64,000 nt of DNA from positions 434,001 through 498,000 of the forward strand of contig JAQFVV010006471.1 of the NCBI GenBank assembly GCA_028023455.1, written 5' to 3'. The position numbers and the translations under genes were made by a program. Source of the DNA: Epiperipatus broadwayi (Eukaryota; Onychophora; Udeonychophora; Euonychophora; Peripatidae). Every line of letters starts with the position of its first letter. Position 1 is the first letter of the stretch. A model generated the notes under the pieces. The model saw nothing but the letters and a program-made list of their open reading frames with translations. It had not been told where the DNA came from and made no database searches. This document shows positions 1-11,100 of this stretch, in pieces.

Positions 1-506
1 ATCTGAAACTTTCAGACATTTAAATGTCCAAAAATCCAGCTATCTAACTCAAATAGCCGTATGGGACTGAACTAAGTTCAGATACACCATATATTAATAG
101 CTCTAGCAATATAAAATCGCCAAAGCATTAATAGCAAAAAACTAAAATTAAATTGATAAAAAATCAAGTCATATGACCTAATTTTAATAAAGCTCCTATT
201 TACAAATGTTATATATAGAGGCAGAAACCGCGGTCTGAGGTTGAGGGTATTTTTGAAGCTTCATAAGAGTTTGTTTTTTAACTTACTCTATATATAACAT
301 TTGTAAATAGGAGCTTTATTAAAATTAGGTCATATGACTTGATTTTTTATCAATTTAATTTTAGTTTTTTTGCTATTAATGCTTTGGCGATTTTATATTG
401 CTAGAGCTATTAATATATGGTGTATCTGAACTTAGTTCAGTCCCATACGGCTATTTGAGTTAGATAGCTGGATTTTTGGACATTTAAATGTCTGAAAGTT
501 TCAGAT
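1..506. repeat. Near-perfect inverted duplication with 69-bp spacer
   Basis: Positions 1-218 are the reverse complement of 288-506. I saw only a one-base length difference in an A/T run. The spacer (about 219-287) carries the GGCAGAAACCGCGGTCTGAGG segment that recurs near 590. Such high arm identity in an otherwise decayed region means either a very recent inverted duplication or a sequencing/assembly fold-back. The left arm touches the window edge, so its true length is unknown. Confidence 0.9.
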
Positions 507-669
507 TTTCTTCTCAATAGTTAGGCATTGATAAAATGCTGGACTAGTTCTAGTATTTTTATTCCCTAGCACCTCACTGATGACGCTAGAGGCAGAAACC
601 GCGGTCTGAGGTTGAGGGTATTTTTGAAGCTTCATAAGAGTTTGTTTTTTAACTTACTCTATATATAAT
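219..669 (+). repeat. Satellite-like or tandem dispersed repeat, about 371-bp unit
   Basis: An approximately 80-bp segment beginning AGAGGCAGAAACCGCGG at about 217 recurs essentially unchanged at about 588, giving a unit near 371 bp. The unit reads from the TATATATAACATTTG region, through the GTTCAGTCCCATACGG and CCTCACTGATGACGC motifs, back to the same TATATA edge. A single diverged copy of the whole unit lies on the other strand at about 53,640-53,990, so this is a dispersed family and not just a local duplication. I see no coding potential. I do not recognise the family. Confidence 0.8.
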
Positions 670-1849
670 ATATATATAGTGTAACGAGCACAGACGTTCG
701 TTACATTGTTTTTTTTATATTTATTAAACATGAAAGTAAATCAAAAAGTTCGCATTTAAAAATTTTCTTTAAGAATTAAAAATTGAAATTAAATATCATC
801 TTAAACTCGTATATATTAAATCGCACAGATAAAAAAAATTATTAAAATAAAACTGTATTAAAAATAGAAAAGGTATTTTAAAACAAAAACTTAAAAAGAT
901 TTAGAGATAAAAATATATCTTTGATTTGGAAAACAGGTTAATTAATCAGAAATGGAAATGATTGTTAATTAGTTAAATGTAAACCAGCCTTGGGCATTTA
1001 AATGTAAAAACATCGGTCAGAGAGGAAAACAATAGAAACTTTTAGCAAATGAAATAAATCCATTGGGAAATCGGACCTCAACGAAAAGGATCATCACATC
1101 GATGACGTAATGTTAAGTCAATCTTTCAAAGTAATATAAAAGGACAAGTTTGGAAATTATTAGTTAGTGATTGATTATTGATTATTACGATGTGACTATA
1201 TATAGTACTACGGACTTGGAGGTGATGGAATTGACAGACGCACTGTCAATTCTGTCAGCCGTTAAAGAAAGAAAGAGAAATGAACTATCGTTTTTCTACA
1301 TTGAGGACCATTTAAAACAAAAACCTCCGGATGGATAAATAAATCGGCCAACAGAATATCAATCTTAGGACGGTGTGGGAATTTACGTTCATGGCAAGCA
1401 ACGGATAAAGTTGGACGTTTTAAAAATCGTAAGAACTTTATATTCACTTGAAACAATAAGAACTCTAAATTTTAAAACTTTTTAGTAAATAATGCAATAG
1501 AATCCTATCTGACCAAACTAAATTCTTTATTAATAGTGTTATTTGATGTATTTTTTTTCTTATTTATGTAAAATCATTTCCATTTATTTATTTTTTATTC
1601 TTTAAGTTTTTATCATGATTTTTTTGTTTTTCGATAAATTAATTATATAAATGTTAAACTTAAGTCGGGCGTGAATGGCTGTATAGATTTGTAAAGTTAT
1701 ATTAGTGGAGGGTAATCTTAGGTTATTTGTTTCGTGGTTAAATTGGGTCAATGGATTGGATATATTGGTGTGATTAGTAGATGTAATATTGATTCGCTAC
1801 GGGCAGAATCGCTTCATATGCCGCACACTTCTGTTTGCCTATGGAAGGA

Positions 1850-2090
1850 ATTATAAGTCAGATACCGCAGTTCCTTTCTATGGAGTTTTTTGTTTTATTG
1901 CTCTTCTTTGCAGATAGATGTAATATTCCTATCTCATAAGAGGCAATTTCTTCTCTTAACCTTTTGTGCTGCCGTATTTTATTACATTGAATACATCGAT
2001 ATATCAGATGAATTGATGCCAGTTTGACTACGAATTTTAGCCTAAGGTTAAATAGGGATAGAATATTTTATTTTCAAATGCAAATCTATG
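1850..2090 (-). repeat. Internal block, copy 1 (left arm)
   Basis: This is the first of three copies of a block containing CATCAATTCATCTGATATAT and TAAAATACGGCAGCA, here on the minus strand. It is the mirror partner of the copy at 3,510-3,740. Confidence 0.75.
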
Positions 2091-2479
2091 TGGTCTATTC
2101 ATACTTGACCCTAAATAAAAATGCATTAAATTTAAGTTGTTTATAGACGCTTGCATGGATTGTTTATTGGTTAACTATGTTTTGGGTTTTCATATTTGAT
2201 CAAAATATATAGACATTCGATAAATAATGATACCTTACGGTGAGTATCTAAAATGTATTTATTCGGATGTCTTTTAAGTTATTGGTGACAATGCAAGTAT
2301 CTTATGGTGAATACTAATGGGTTACATATAAATTTCCCTCCGCAATTGTCAGTAATCAATAATTTTGTATTTTGATTGTTTATGTTTACTTTGAAATGTT
2401 TTTGACCGTGAAATCTATGTAACCGATCTATATTGACATTATAGACAAGCTTCATAAATTTATGCACTTATTGAAAATG

Positions 2480-2765
2480 TAAACATTGCTATCCCTATTA
2501 AATAACCTTAAGGTTAAAATTCGAAGTCAAACTAGCATCAATTCATCTGATATATCGATGTATATCAATGTAATAAAATACGGCAGCATAAAAAGATTAA
2601 GAAAAGACATTGAAATCTCAATCAGATAAGATATATTAAATCTATCTATCACAGACAGAACACTAAAAAAAACTCCATAAAAAGGAATTTCTGCGTTGGA
2701 GGCCATTGTAACGATCCGGAAATGGTAACTTAACATAAACTGCACTACGGGGCGCCATCTAGGCA
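2480..2765 (+). repeat. Internal block, copy 2 (asymmetric, in palindrome centre)
   Basis: A more diverged plus-strand copy of the block at 3,510-3,740. It shares the CATCAATTCATCTGATATAT and AATAAAATACGGCAGCA motifs and then an AACTCCATA(G/A)AAAGGAA motif. Similarity fades after about 2,700. The mirror position (about 2,830-3,120) has no copy, so this unit is extra to the palindrome. Confidence 0.7.
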
Positions 2766-3129
2766 TTTGAACCTAGAAAAATTTATAAAGTAGGCAGATA
2801 CGTCAGTCAAAAAAAAATTTTTTTTTTTTTTTTTAAATTTTGATTCCGGTCGTTAGCCCATGTCACTAGCTCAGTGGAATAGCAGAGATTTAATAATATA
2901 ATATCTTATCTAATTATATTTCAATATTAAAAAAATAAATAAAATAAGCCACTGCCAGTAATTAACATACAAACATTTATTTATGCACATATATATAAGA
3001 TTTAAAATTATTTTAGTATTAGTTTTACATTTTAACATTTAACATTATTTTTAACTTTGATTTTTGACTTTAATTTACATTTAATTACTATTATATTCTA
3101 ATTTTACATTTTAATTAAGTTCGCACAGA
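2766..3129 (+). other. Palindrome spacer with a pol III A-box-like motif
   Basis: Unpaired centre of the large palindrome. It has a poly-A/poly-T junction near 2,808-2,834 and then an isolated TAGCTCAGTGG at 2,867-2,877, which matches the tRNA/SINE A-box consensus. No B box follows at the usual distance, so a functional pol III promoter is not supported. The rest is TTTACATTTTAA-type low-complexity DNA. Confidence 0.4.
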
Positions 3130-3510
3130 TAAATTTATGAAAGCTTGTTTATAATGTTGAATATAGATCGGTTACATAGATTTCACGGTCAAAAACATTT
3201 CAAAGTAAACATAAACGATCAAAATACAAAATTATTGATTACTGACAATTGTGGAGGGAAATTTATACGTAACCCAATAGTATTCACCATAAGATACTTG
3301 CATTGTCACCAATAACTTAAAAGACATCCGAATAAATACATTTTAGATACTCACCGTAAGGTATCATTATTTATCGAATGTCTATATATTTTGATCAAAT
3401 ATGGAAACGCAAAACATACTTAACCAATAAACAATCCATGCAAGCGTCTATAAACAACTTAAATTTAATGCATTTTTATTTAGGGTCGAGTATGAATAGA
3501 CCACATAAAT

Positions 3511-3819
3511 TTGCTTTTGAAAATAAACATTCTATCCCTATTTAACCTTAGGCTAAAATTCGTAGTCAAACTGGCATCAATTCATCTGATATATCGATGT
3601 ATTCAATGTAATAAAATACGGCAGCACAAAAGGTTAAGAGAAGAAATTGCCTCTTATGAGATAGGAATATTACATCTATCTGCAAAGAAGAGCAATAAAA
3701 CAAAAAACTCCATAGAAAGGAACTGCGGTATCCGACTTATAATTCCTTCCATAGGCAAATGGAAGTGTGCGGCGTATGAAGCGATTCTGCCCGTAGCGAA
3801 TCAATATTACATCTACTAA
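3511..3819 (+). pseudogene. Unrecognised open frame in the palindrome right arm
   Basis: This 102-codon open frame spans internal block copy 3 (3,510-3,740). The middle part is rich in charged residues and has spaced cysteines (IYRCIQCNKIRQHKRLREE), which looks more protein-like than the AT-rich background. The mirror sequence in the left arm (about 1,780-2,090, minus) and the diverged block copy at 2,480-2,765 are both broken by stops or frame changes. I recognise no family. It may be a remnant of a transposon protein or chance. No promoter, splice site or polyadenylation signal could be tied to it. Confidence 0.25.
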
Positions 3820-4138
3820 TCACACCAATATATCCAATCCATTGACCCAATTTAACCACGAAACAAATAACCTAAGATTACCCTCCCCTAATATAACTTT
3901 ACAAATCTATACAGCCATTCACGCCCGACTTAAGTTTAACATTTATATAATTAATTTAACGAAAAACAAAAAAAATCATGATAAAAACTTAAAGAATAAA
4001 AAAATAAATAAATGGAAATGATTTTACATAAATAAGAAAAAAAATACATCAAATAACACTATTAATAAAGAATTTAGTTTGGTCAGATAGGATTCTATTG
4101 CATTATTTACTAAAAAGTTTTAAAATTTAGAGTTCTTA

Positions 4139-4333
4139 TTGTTTCAAGTGAATATAAAGTTCTTACGATTTTTAAAATGTCCAACTTTATCCGTTGCTTG
4201 CCATGAACGTAAATTCCCATGCCGTCCTAAGATTGATATTCTGTTGGCCGATTTATTTATCCATCCGGAGGTTTTTGTTTTAACTGGTCCTCAATGTAGA
4301 AAAACGATAGTTCATTTCTCTTTCTTTCTTTAA
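4139..4333 (+). pseudogene. 64-codon open frame conserved in both palindrome arms
   Basis: The frame ends ...KTIVHFSFFL and has a near-identical partner in the left arm (1,262-1,456, minus), with 3 differences in 64 residues. The identity follows from the palindrome and is not by itself evidence of selection. The start codon read here is TTG, so the true limits are uncertain. No domain recognised. Confidence 0.2.
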
Positions 4334-4972
4334 CGGCTGACAGAATTGACAGTGCGTCTGTCAATTCCATCACCTCCAACTCCGTAGTACTACATATAGT
4401 CACATCGTAATAATCAATAATCTCTCACTAACTAATAATTTCCAAACTTGTCCTTTTATATTACTTTGAAAGATTGACTTAACATTACGTCATCGATGTG
4501 ATGATCCTTTTCGTTGAGGTCCGATTTCCCAATGGATTTATTTCATTTGCTAAAAGTTTCTATTGTTTTCCTCTCTGACCGATGTTTTTACATTTAAATG
4601 CCCAAGGCTGGTTTACATTTAACTAATTAACAATCATTTCCATTTCTGATTAATTAACCTGTTTTCCAAATCAAAGATATATTTTTATCTCTAAATCTTT
4701 TTAAGTTTTTGTTTTAAAATACCTTTTCTATTTTTAATACAGTTTTATTTTAATAATTTTTTTTTATCTGTGCGATTTAATATATACGAGTTTAAGATGA
4801 TATTTAATTTCAATTTTTAATTCTTAAAGAAAATTTTTAAATGCGAACTTTTTGATTTACTTTCATGTTTAATAAATATAAAAAAAACAATGTAACTAAC
4901 GTCTGTGCTCGTTACAATATATATATATATAATCCCAGTGCATAACGCTATACTGAAATAAATATATACAAA

Positions 4973-5150
4973 TATTAAGCATTAAATCACCCCACATGGT
5001 TAAGAAATTCAATACCATTCTCTGTGAACTAATATATAAATAGATTAGAGTTTGTATTTCAAAATATCCAGCTCTAATGTATTTATATATTAGTTCACAG
5101 AGGTTTGGTACTGAATTTCTTAACTATGTGGGGTGATTTAATGCTTAATA
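4973..5150. repeat. Small fold-back (MITE-like) palindrome
   Basis: Arms of about 78 bp (4,973-5,050 and 5,072-5,150) are inverted copies ending in TATTAAGCATTAAATCACCCC. They are separated by about 21 bp, and both outer edges run into TATATA-rich DNA. I see no coding capacity. It is typical of a non-autonomous fold-back element. Confidence 0.85.
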
Positions 5151-5459
5151 TATATATGAGCACATACTTTCACATATACCCTATATATTACATATATTTT
5201 GCTTATATACCCTATATATTATATTCATACAGATATATAATAAGTCAATATTTCAGTTATAGAATGAAGTGGGGAGAAACTGGGGGAGATTTGTCCATTT
5301 AATGTATGTTAATTTGTCTACTGTTAAATAATTTTATTAATATGTAAGGAACATAAATAGATAGATTATATTTTTTTAAAGATTTATAGAAGCCTCCTTG
5401 TATATATTCCTCCTGGGCCAGTTAGATTAAATAGAATTATTCTAACAATTAATTCAATT

Positions 5460-8170
5460 TTGGTTTCTTTTCCATTTCTTCTGTTGGGGGATTTTAATAT
5501 AACTTACAAAAAAATTGTGAACAAATACCTCCATATAATTAATTTTCCATTAATAAATGGGGAAATGCTATGCAAAATCTCACTATGTTCCTCTAATGGT
5601 AGGAATTCTTCACTACATAACTTGGTATCTTACTCTTCATTACATAATCATTCTATCACTTAAAAAAATCATTTTTTCCAGGACACTTAGCATTCATAGT
5701 ATCATTAAAATTGATTATAAATGTAGAATACAGATTTTCACAAGGATGACAATAAGAATACACTATATCTAAAACAAAGTAAAAAAATTTCAATTCTCAA
5801 AAATATATATTGCACTCTTCAAAATTAGTAATCTTAAATTAGATGTAATACAAACCTGAATTGCTTTTATCATACTGTACCACAAACCATAGATTATATT
5901 GCTCAATTTAATCTTCTACTCTAGAGACGTTTTCCTCTGGCAGATGACTTGCATAAATAAATTACTAACACAACTTCAACATGTGATGAATAGATTAGAA
6001 AAAGGAAATTAAGGAAGGAATATAAAAATTTCATATGATACCCTGAATGAATTAGTAGTAATAAAAAGAAAGAGAGATTTCATTGCTATCTAGACAGTAT
6101 ATTCAATGGTTGGGACAGCCACCTTAAATTAGAGTACCTAATTCACTCAAAATTCAAGATAAAATCATCACTGATGATAATATTTTATTACCCATATATA
6201 TTTATTTTAAAAACATGATGCAAAGTGAAGAATTATTTAACTCCTCCAAAAAATGTTGCTAGGTATCTATGAATATGTCTGTAAATTTGAAACTAATTTA
6301 TTGATCCAAAAACTGGCTCCAGTATCAGAGTATGGCATTTCTCAATTTGTGTATACTCATTTGAACCAATTTATTGCAAAATTTATATCAAACATATCTC
6401 ATTTTCTATATAATGGTTATTATAAAATCCACAAATTAGACCCTACATTAATAACTCTTTTACCAAAATTCAGGAAAAGATTTCCATGATTACCAATTTA
6501 AGACCTATCTCTCCGAGTTTGCTTGATGTTAAAATTCTTGAATCAGTATTGAAAGACAAGATTGAACCATGTCTTATGTCAGAGCTGTCTATAATGCAAA
6601 TTTTCAAAGAGAGTAGTCTCCATTGTACAAGCAGCCTTTCTATTTATGATAGTATTTGATTCAGAAATGAAAAGAGCTAAAATCTTTTAGAAGTTCAGCT
6701 GAATATTAAGGAGGCATTTGACAATGTCCTAGAAGAATAATTGATTAGGATTCTAGAAAATAGATCAATGTAAAAATCATTCTTTTATGTACTTATTAAT
6801 GTTCTATTCAGCAGAGAAATTTATATCATATTGAATTATAATTACTCATCCCTTTTCCTCTCTCAGTGCTTAATATTTCAAGCCTCACTTCTGAGTATTT
6901 TCCTTTTCACATGCTATATAAACCTGCAACTAACAAAAATTGCATAAGACTGCCTGGAATACACATTTCTGAATTAAAAGCAACTATTTCTCACATTGCT
7001 TACATGGTGATGTCACAATTTTTCACTTTATACAAAAATAAATACTCTATACTTCAAACAAAATTAGTAGATTATTCAAATAAATAAAAGCTTGAATTTA
7101 ATATAGAAAGATTTTGTGTTTAGTTTTGATCTATACTTAGAAAATCCAATAGAGGATTCTTGAAAGGAGAGCCAAGGCCATTCCTAGGTTTTCCATTCTA
7201 TCTAAAATTGAAAAACCATTAACTCACTTTCAAAATCTTATCTTTGACACTACTCAAAAATATCACTGTTGAATTATTACAATGATAACTTATTACTCTC
7301 CCATCATACTATTTGCAAAAGCCTTTTCCAATAGCATCTATTCTATGTGTAGAAAACTTTTTTGAGATAATCAGTTGGTATCCATCTTTCAAGTGTCTTA
7401 ACAACCATTAATACAAAATGGCTTAGGATTTCATTATATTAATATATTTAAAATGCAAAAAAAATCATAAACCTAACCTCTTTTTCTTACACCTATAGTC
7501 ACACTACCCTCAGTTACCAGATATCTTAAAAATTTAATGTCCTCATTACAATCAATCCCAAACTTTTACCATTGTCAATCTATAAACAAATTCAAAGTTA
7601 GGGAAGTTTATGAATCAACTATTAAAAGAGATTGTGAAGAAAACAATATTAAATTTAAATAAAATGCAACTTAGTAAGAAAATTAGATTTTTGTCACTTA
7701 AAACAAAATAGTCTGATTTCCTAATCAAATTAGACCTGAATTGCCTATGTACATTGCATTTCTTCAGATTCAAAAGATGGTATAAAATATTGAAGATAAA
7801 TGCTAGATATCCCATAAGAGATATGAAAGTCCAGAGTCAATTTTTCTTTGAATGTGTTTGTTCATGTGCACAGATTTCCAGGTTATTTAACAATTCAAAC
7901 ACTAATTTACAATCACTGTTAAATCATATTCAAAGGTGTTCTTTTACTAACATCAGGGCAAGTGCCTTCATACTCTATGCATTATAGTATACAAAATGCA
8001 CATTTAAGTACAATAATAGCTCAAGAAGACCTCAAACACCTTTTAAACAAAATAAACACTATTAGAGAAAAAGATAAAAATATTATCCCTTATAATATAT
8101 TTATAGTCATGTGGTCACTAATGGGAAGATCCTGGGTCACTAACATTATACAAGTATCTTCAAAATAGCC
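5460..8170 (+). pseudogene. Decayed L1/Tx1-like non-LTR retrotransposon ORF2
   Basis: The order of motifs is that of an L1/Tx1-type ORF2: AP endonuclease, then reverse transcriptase, then a C-terminal zinc-knuckle region. Near 5,480 a frame reads LLLGDFNIT, matching the GDFN motif of the endonuclease. Around 6,440-6,530 I read ITLLPKFRK and then, after a stop, NLRPISPSLLDVKILESVL, the family's 'NYRPISLLN..YKI..K.L' block. Near 6,700 LNIKEAFDNV matches the D-containing palm motif. At 6,866-7,087 a frame contains HISELKATISHIAYMVM, in which the catalytic YADD has become YMVM. Near 7,170 FLGFPFYLKLK fits the post-palm block. At 7,754-7,987 FFECVCSC resembles the terminal HLFFEC region. Multiple stops and frame shifts make it dead. 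The 5' end and ORF1 were not located. Confidence 0.8.
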
Positions 8171-9109
8171 AAAGAATAATTTATTACTTTTTTTTGTTAT
8201 GTTTTCTAGAACTAACTTGTAATCTATATATTCTTTGGATAGATATTAAGAAAACATAATGTAATACCTTGATTAGTCAATAAATTATCTTTGAAACATA
8301 AATTTTGTTTATCAATTAGTTTTTAGCTTATTGACTTTCAGTCAAGATGAAGATACTTTTACAGCAAAGGCATTAGAATTTATTGAAATTATATATTTCT
8401 TTGCATTTGAAGCAATAACAATATTAATATGATCTGCCACATAATGGCAGTTTAATCAAACCTTCATCATTCCGCTTTTTTTTTGTTGCTTTAAGAGACT
8501 TTATCTAAAACATTTAACTTTGAATTTATTACTATATCATTGCTCAAAACTGCTTAGGATATTCTCCATCAATAATTTTAAACATGTAACCAATCAGGAT
8601 ATGAAGCACGTTCACTTATTAATATTTATTTATGAAAAAAAGTTCTACAAATTTGTTATTGTGAATTGAAAACCTTGTTTTCTCACACAGAAACTATTCA
8701 AATATCCTAAGAATTGGAAACTAATTTATGTTATTTTTTGCTGACAAACTATATTAGTGTTTTATTCATTGGTTCATATATTTTAATAATGCCATTAACT
8801 TTAATGACTTAGTATATGCTTTATTAAAAAAATTAATAGATACTTTAAGAATTATTACTATTTATTTTTTTTTAAACTATTTATTAGTGATTTGGATTTT
8901 CATTGTTTGATTTTTCTTTATTTGTATATATATACATATATTGTCAAATTGTATTTTTACCTTAGTGCATTTTTTCCTTTAGCTCAATTTTATGACAACA
9001 AAACCATCAACTCAGAATCAAACCATTTTTTCACACTATAAATACATTAAACACATATACTTTTTTAAGTAATCCATACAAATATTATGATTTTCTTTTA
9101 GAGATACTT

Positions 9110-10100
9110 ATGCTTATCTTCATATAATATGTACTTAAATATATTTAAAACTGCTGGTCCAAAAACTTGTGGAAAAGACAAATGAGCTCCAAGATGAACA
9201 TTTCATGCTAAGCAAGTCCTCATCAGCTGACCCAGATACAATCCCATATGTATATTCATTATTTGTTGAGTATATGTACATATAAATAACAAAATACCAG
9301 TTTAATTGACAGGTTTCAATTCTATGTAACACATTATATATGATATTTTTGTAAACCATTAGAAAGTAGAATTTTTTGTTAATATCATGATCTTTACCAG
9401 ATAAACTACAAGAAATCTCAACAAAAGATTTTTTTGCTACAGAAAATATTTGCACAGATTGATGATGAAAATTAAAATTAAGATATGTGTTTGTATAGGT
9501 GAATTTTCTGTAAACCAATATTGATAGGGAGTCATCACATTTTCTTGCAATCAAAACATCTAGAAAAGAAAGGGGTTTTTAATTTTTAACTTTCATAGGA
9601 AACTTAATATTAGAATGTCAATCATTAAAAAACCAAAAAAAGAGTTCAAAGCCTCAATACCATGAAGTCATATAACAAATATATCATCCACATAACTGAA
9701 TCAAATAGAAGGTTTCTTAATAGCTTCATTTAATACTTGACATTCAAAATTATTCCTGAAAAGTTCACCAATGATTGGTGACAGTGGAGAACCCATAAAA
9801 CATACTTTAATTTATTTATACTTTTGAAAATCACGAATAAAAAATGTATTTTCAAGGCAATGTTTTGCTAATGAAATAATAAAATTAGGTAAAGTTTTGT
9901 ATTGAGCTATTATAGATAAAGTTTATTCAACAAGAATACTATTAAATATAGAAGAAACATCAAAAGTAACCAATAAATTAGTTTTAGTTAGTTTGAAGTT
10001 TTTAATTATAGAAACATAATGACTTGGAATTTTTAATTCGGGATGGACCGTTATCTGCCTATAGTTGTAAGCATTGTGCTAAATATCTAGCCAGAACATG
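9110..10100 (-). pseudogene. Penelope-like reverse transcriptase, truncated copy (minus)
   Basis: Read on the minus strand, this gives the Penelope-type RT blocks in order. First is a fingers region mirrored in the plus copy. Then comes MGSPLSPIIGELF (about 9,795-9,755), the catalytic SYVDDIFVI block (about 9,690), and in the open frame 9,135-9,554 the family's thumb-side motif VYRKFTYTNTYLNF. After ISCSLSGKD the GIY-YIG endonuclease is missing. Only a short 3' piece with CTGATGAGGAC remains before the end near 9,110. Several stops and frame changes show it is inactive. It lies head to head with the plus-strand copy, sharing inverted arms around 9,810-10,090 and 10,130-10,410. Confidence 0.8.
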
Positions 10101-10129
10101 TGTGCTATAGAGGTTTTTCCACACATGTT

Positions 10130-11100
10130 TTGGCAAAATATTTAGTCTAATGCTTATACAACCATTGACAGATAACAGTCCATCCGGAATTAAAAATTTG
10201 AATCATTTTATTTCTATAATTAAAAACTTAAAACTAATTAAAACTTATTTATTGGTTAGTTTTGATGTTTCTTCTACATTTACTACTATTTCTGTTGAAG
10301 AAGTTTTATCTATAATAATTCAATACAATAATTTACCTGATTTTATTATTCCATTAGCAAAACATTGCCTTAAAAATACATTTTTATTCACGATTTTTAA
10401 AAGTATAAACAAATTAAAGTACTTTCTACAGAATGTCCACTGCCACCTTTAATTGATCTCTTTATGAATAATTTTGAAAGTCATTTATAAATGCAGCTAC
10501 TAAGAAATCTTCTGTTTGGGAGTTTGTAGTTTGTCCGATAAAGATCATCTCACTCAAAGATAAAACTACCAAAAATATTCTACTTTCTATTGGTTACAAT
10601 AAAAACATAGCATTGATACTGCAAATAAGGATCAATTTGATAATTAAACTAGTCATAGAGTGGTTTTACCTTATATTAGAGGAATCACAGATAAAATCAG
10701 TAGAAGTCTTTCTAATTTTAACATAAAAACTACTTTTTTCACTAGCAAGAAAATGATGATTTTATCCATGAATGTAAAAACAGAATATTTTTTTAATATC
10801 AGGGTGATTATAAAATTCCTTGTTTACAGTGCTTGAAAATCTATGTATATCAATTTAGGAGATGAATTAATGTCAGAATTAATGAACATAAAAAGGTCTT
10901 TAACCAGAAGGTAAATATATCAGCTTTCTCTTCACATTTTTAAGAAATTGCCGCAAACCTGATTTTAATAATGCTAAGATACTTGTTAATTTGGAAAAGT
11001 GTGATTTGAGAATCATGAGGAGTCAATTGAAATATTAAAAGATCAATTGGTTTAAAAAGGGCTGATGAAGCAGAATGTATTCCAGCCTTATGAAGAACAT
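10130..11100 (+). pseudogene. Penelope-like element, RT fragment fused to GIY-YIG endonuclease (plus)
   Basis: The open frame 10,150-10,452 carries TYLLVSFDVSSTFTTISVEE, the family's first catalytic-Asp block. It runs into a degraded SPLSP block near 10,440. The YVDD palm and thumb are absent, so an internal deletion joins this to the downstream region. From about 10,650 a frame reads VVLPYIRGITDKISRSL, the conserved linker ahead of the endonuclease. Around 10,800-10,900 it gives a degraded YKIPC...C...YI and an EHK-like MNIKRSL, fitting a GIY-YIG nuclease. The 3' end near 11,060-11,100 has GCTGATGAAG. It is inactive. It complements the minus copy, which kept the palm but lost the nuclease. 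Confidence 0.75.

Larger units (their letters stand above)
680..4916. mobile_element. Large 4.2-kb palindromic (fold-back) element
   Basis: The left arm (about 680-2,462) is the reverse complement of the right arm (about 3,130-4,916). Each is about 1.78 kb, with scattered substitutions and few indels. The outer tips read GTAACGAGCACAGACG on the left and its complement on the right. Each tip also contains a short internal inverted repeat (GTAACGA...TCGTTAC). Both ends abut TA-rich DNA, so a TA-type target duplication cannot be separated from the background. Each arm encodes the same 64-codon open frame reading outward (1,262-1,456 minus; 4,139-4,333 plus), with 61 of 64 residues identical. No transposase motif was recognised. 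It could be a fold-back transposon, two copies inserted head to head, or an inverted duplication. Confidence 0.85.

Noticed and set aside
2867-2877. tRNA gene at TAGCTCAGTGG
   Set aside because: Only the A-box word is present. No anticodon arm, B box or acceptor pairing could be found downstream.
680-4916. Pair of LTRs or a viral inverted terminal repeat
   Set aside because: The repeats are inverted, not direct, and no replication or capsid gene motifs are visible.
9135-9554. 139-codon open frame as an independent host gene
   Set aside because: It reads directly as the thumb-side part of a Penelope-like RT and continues decayed RT motifs upstream on the same strand.
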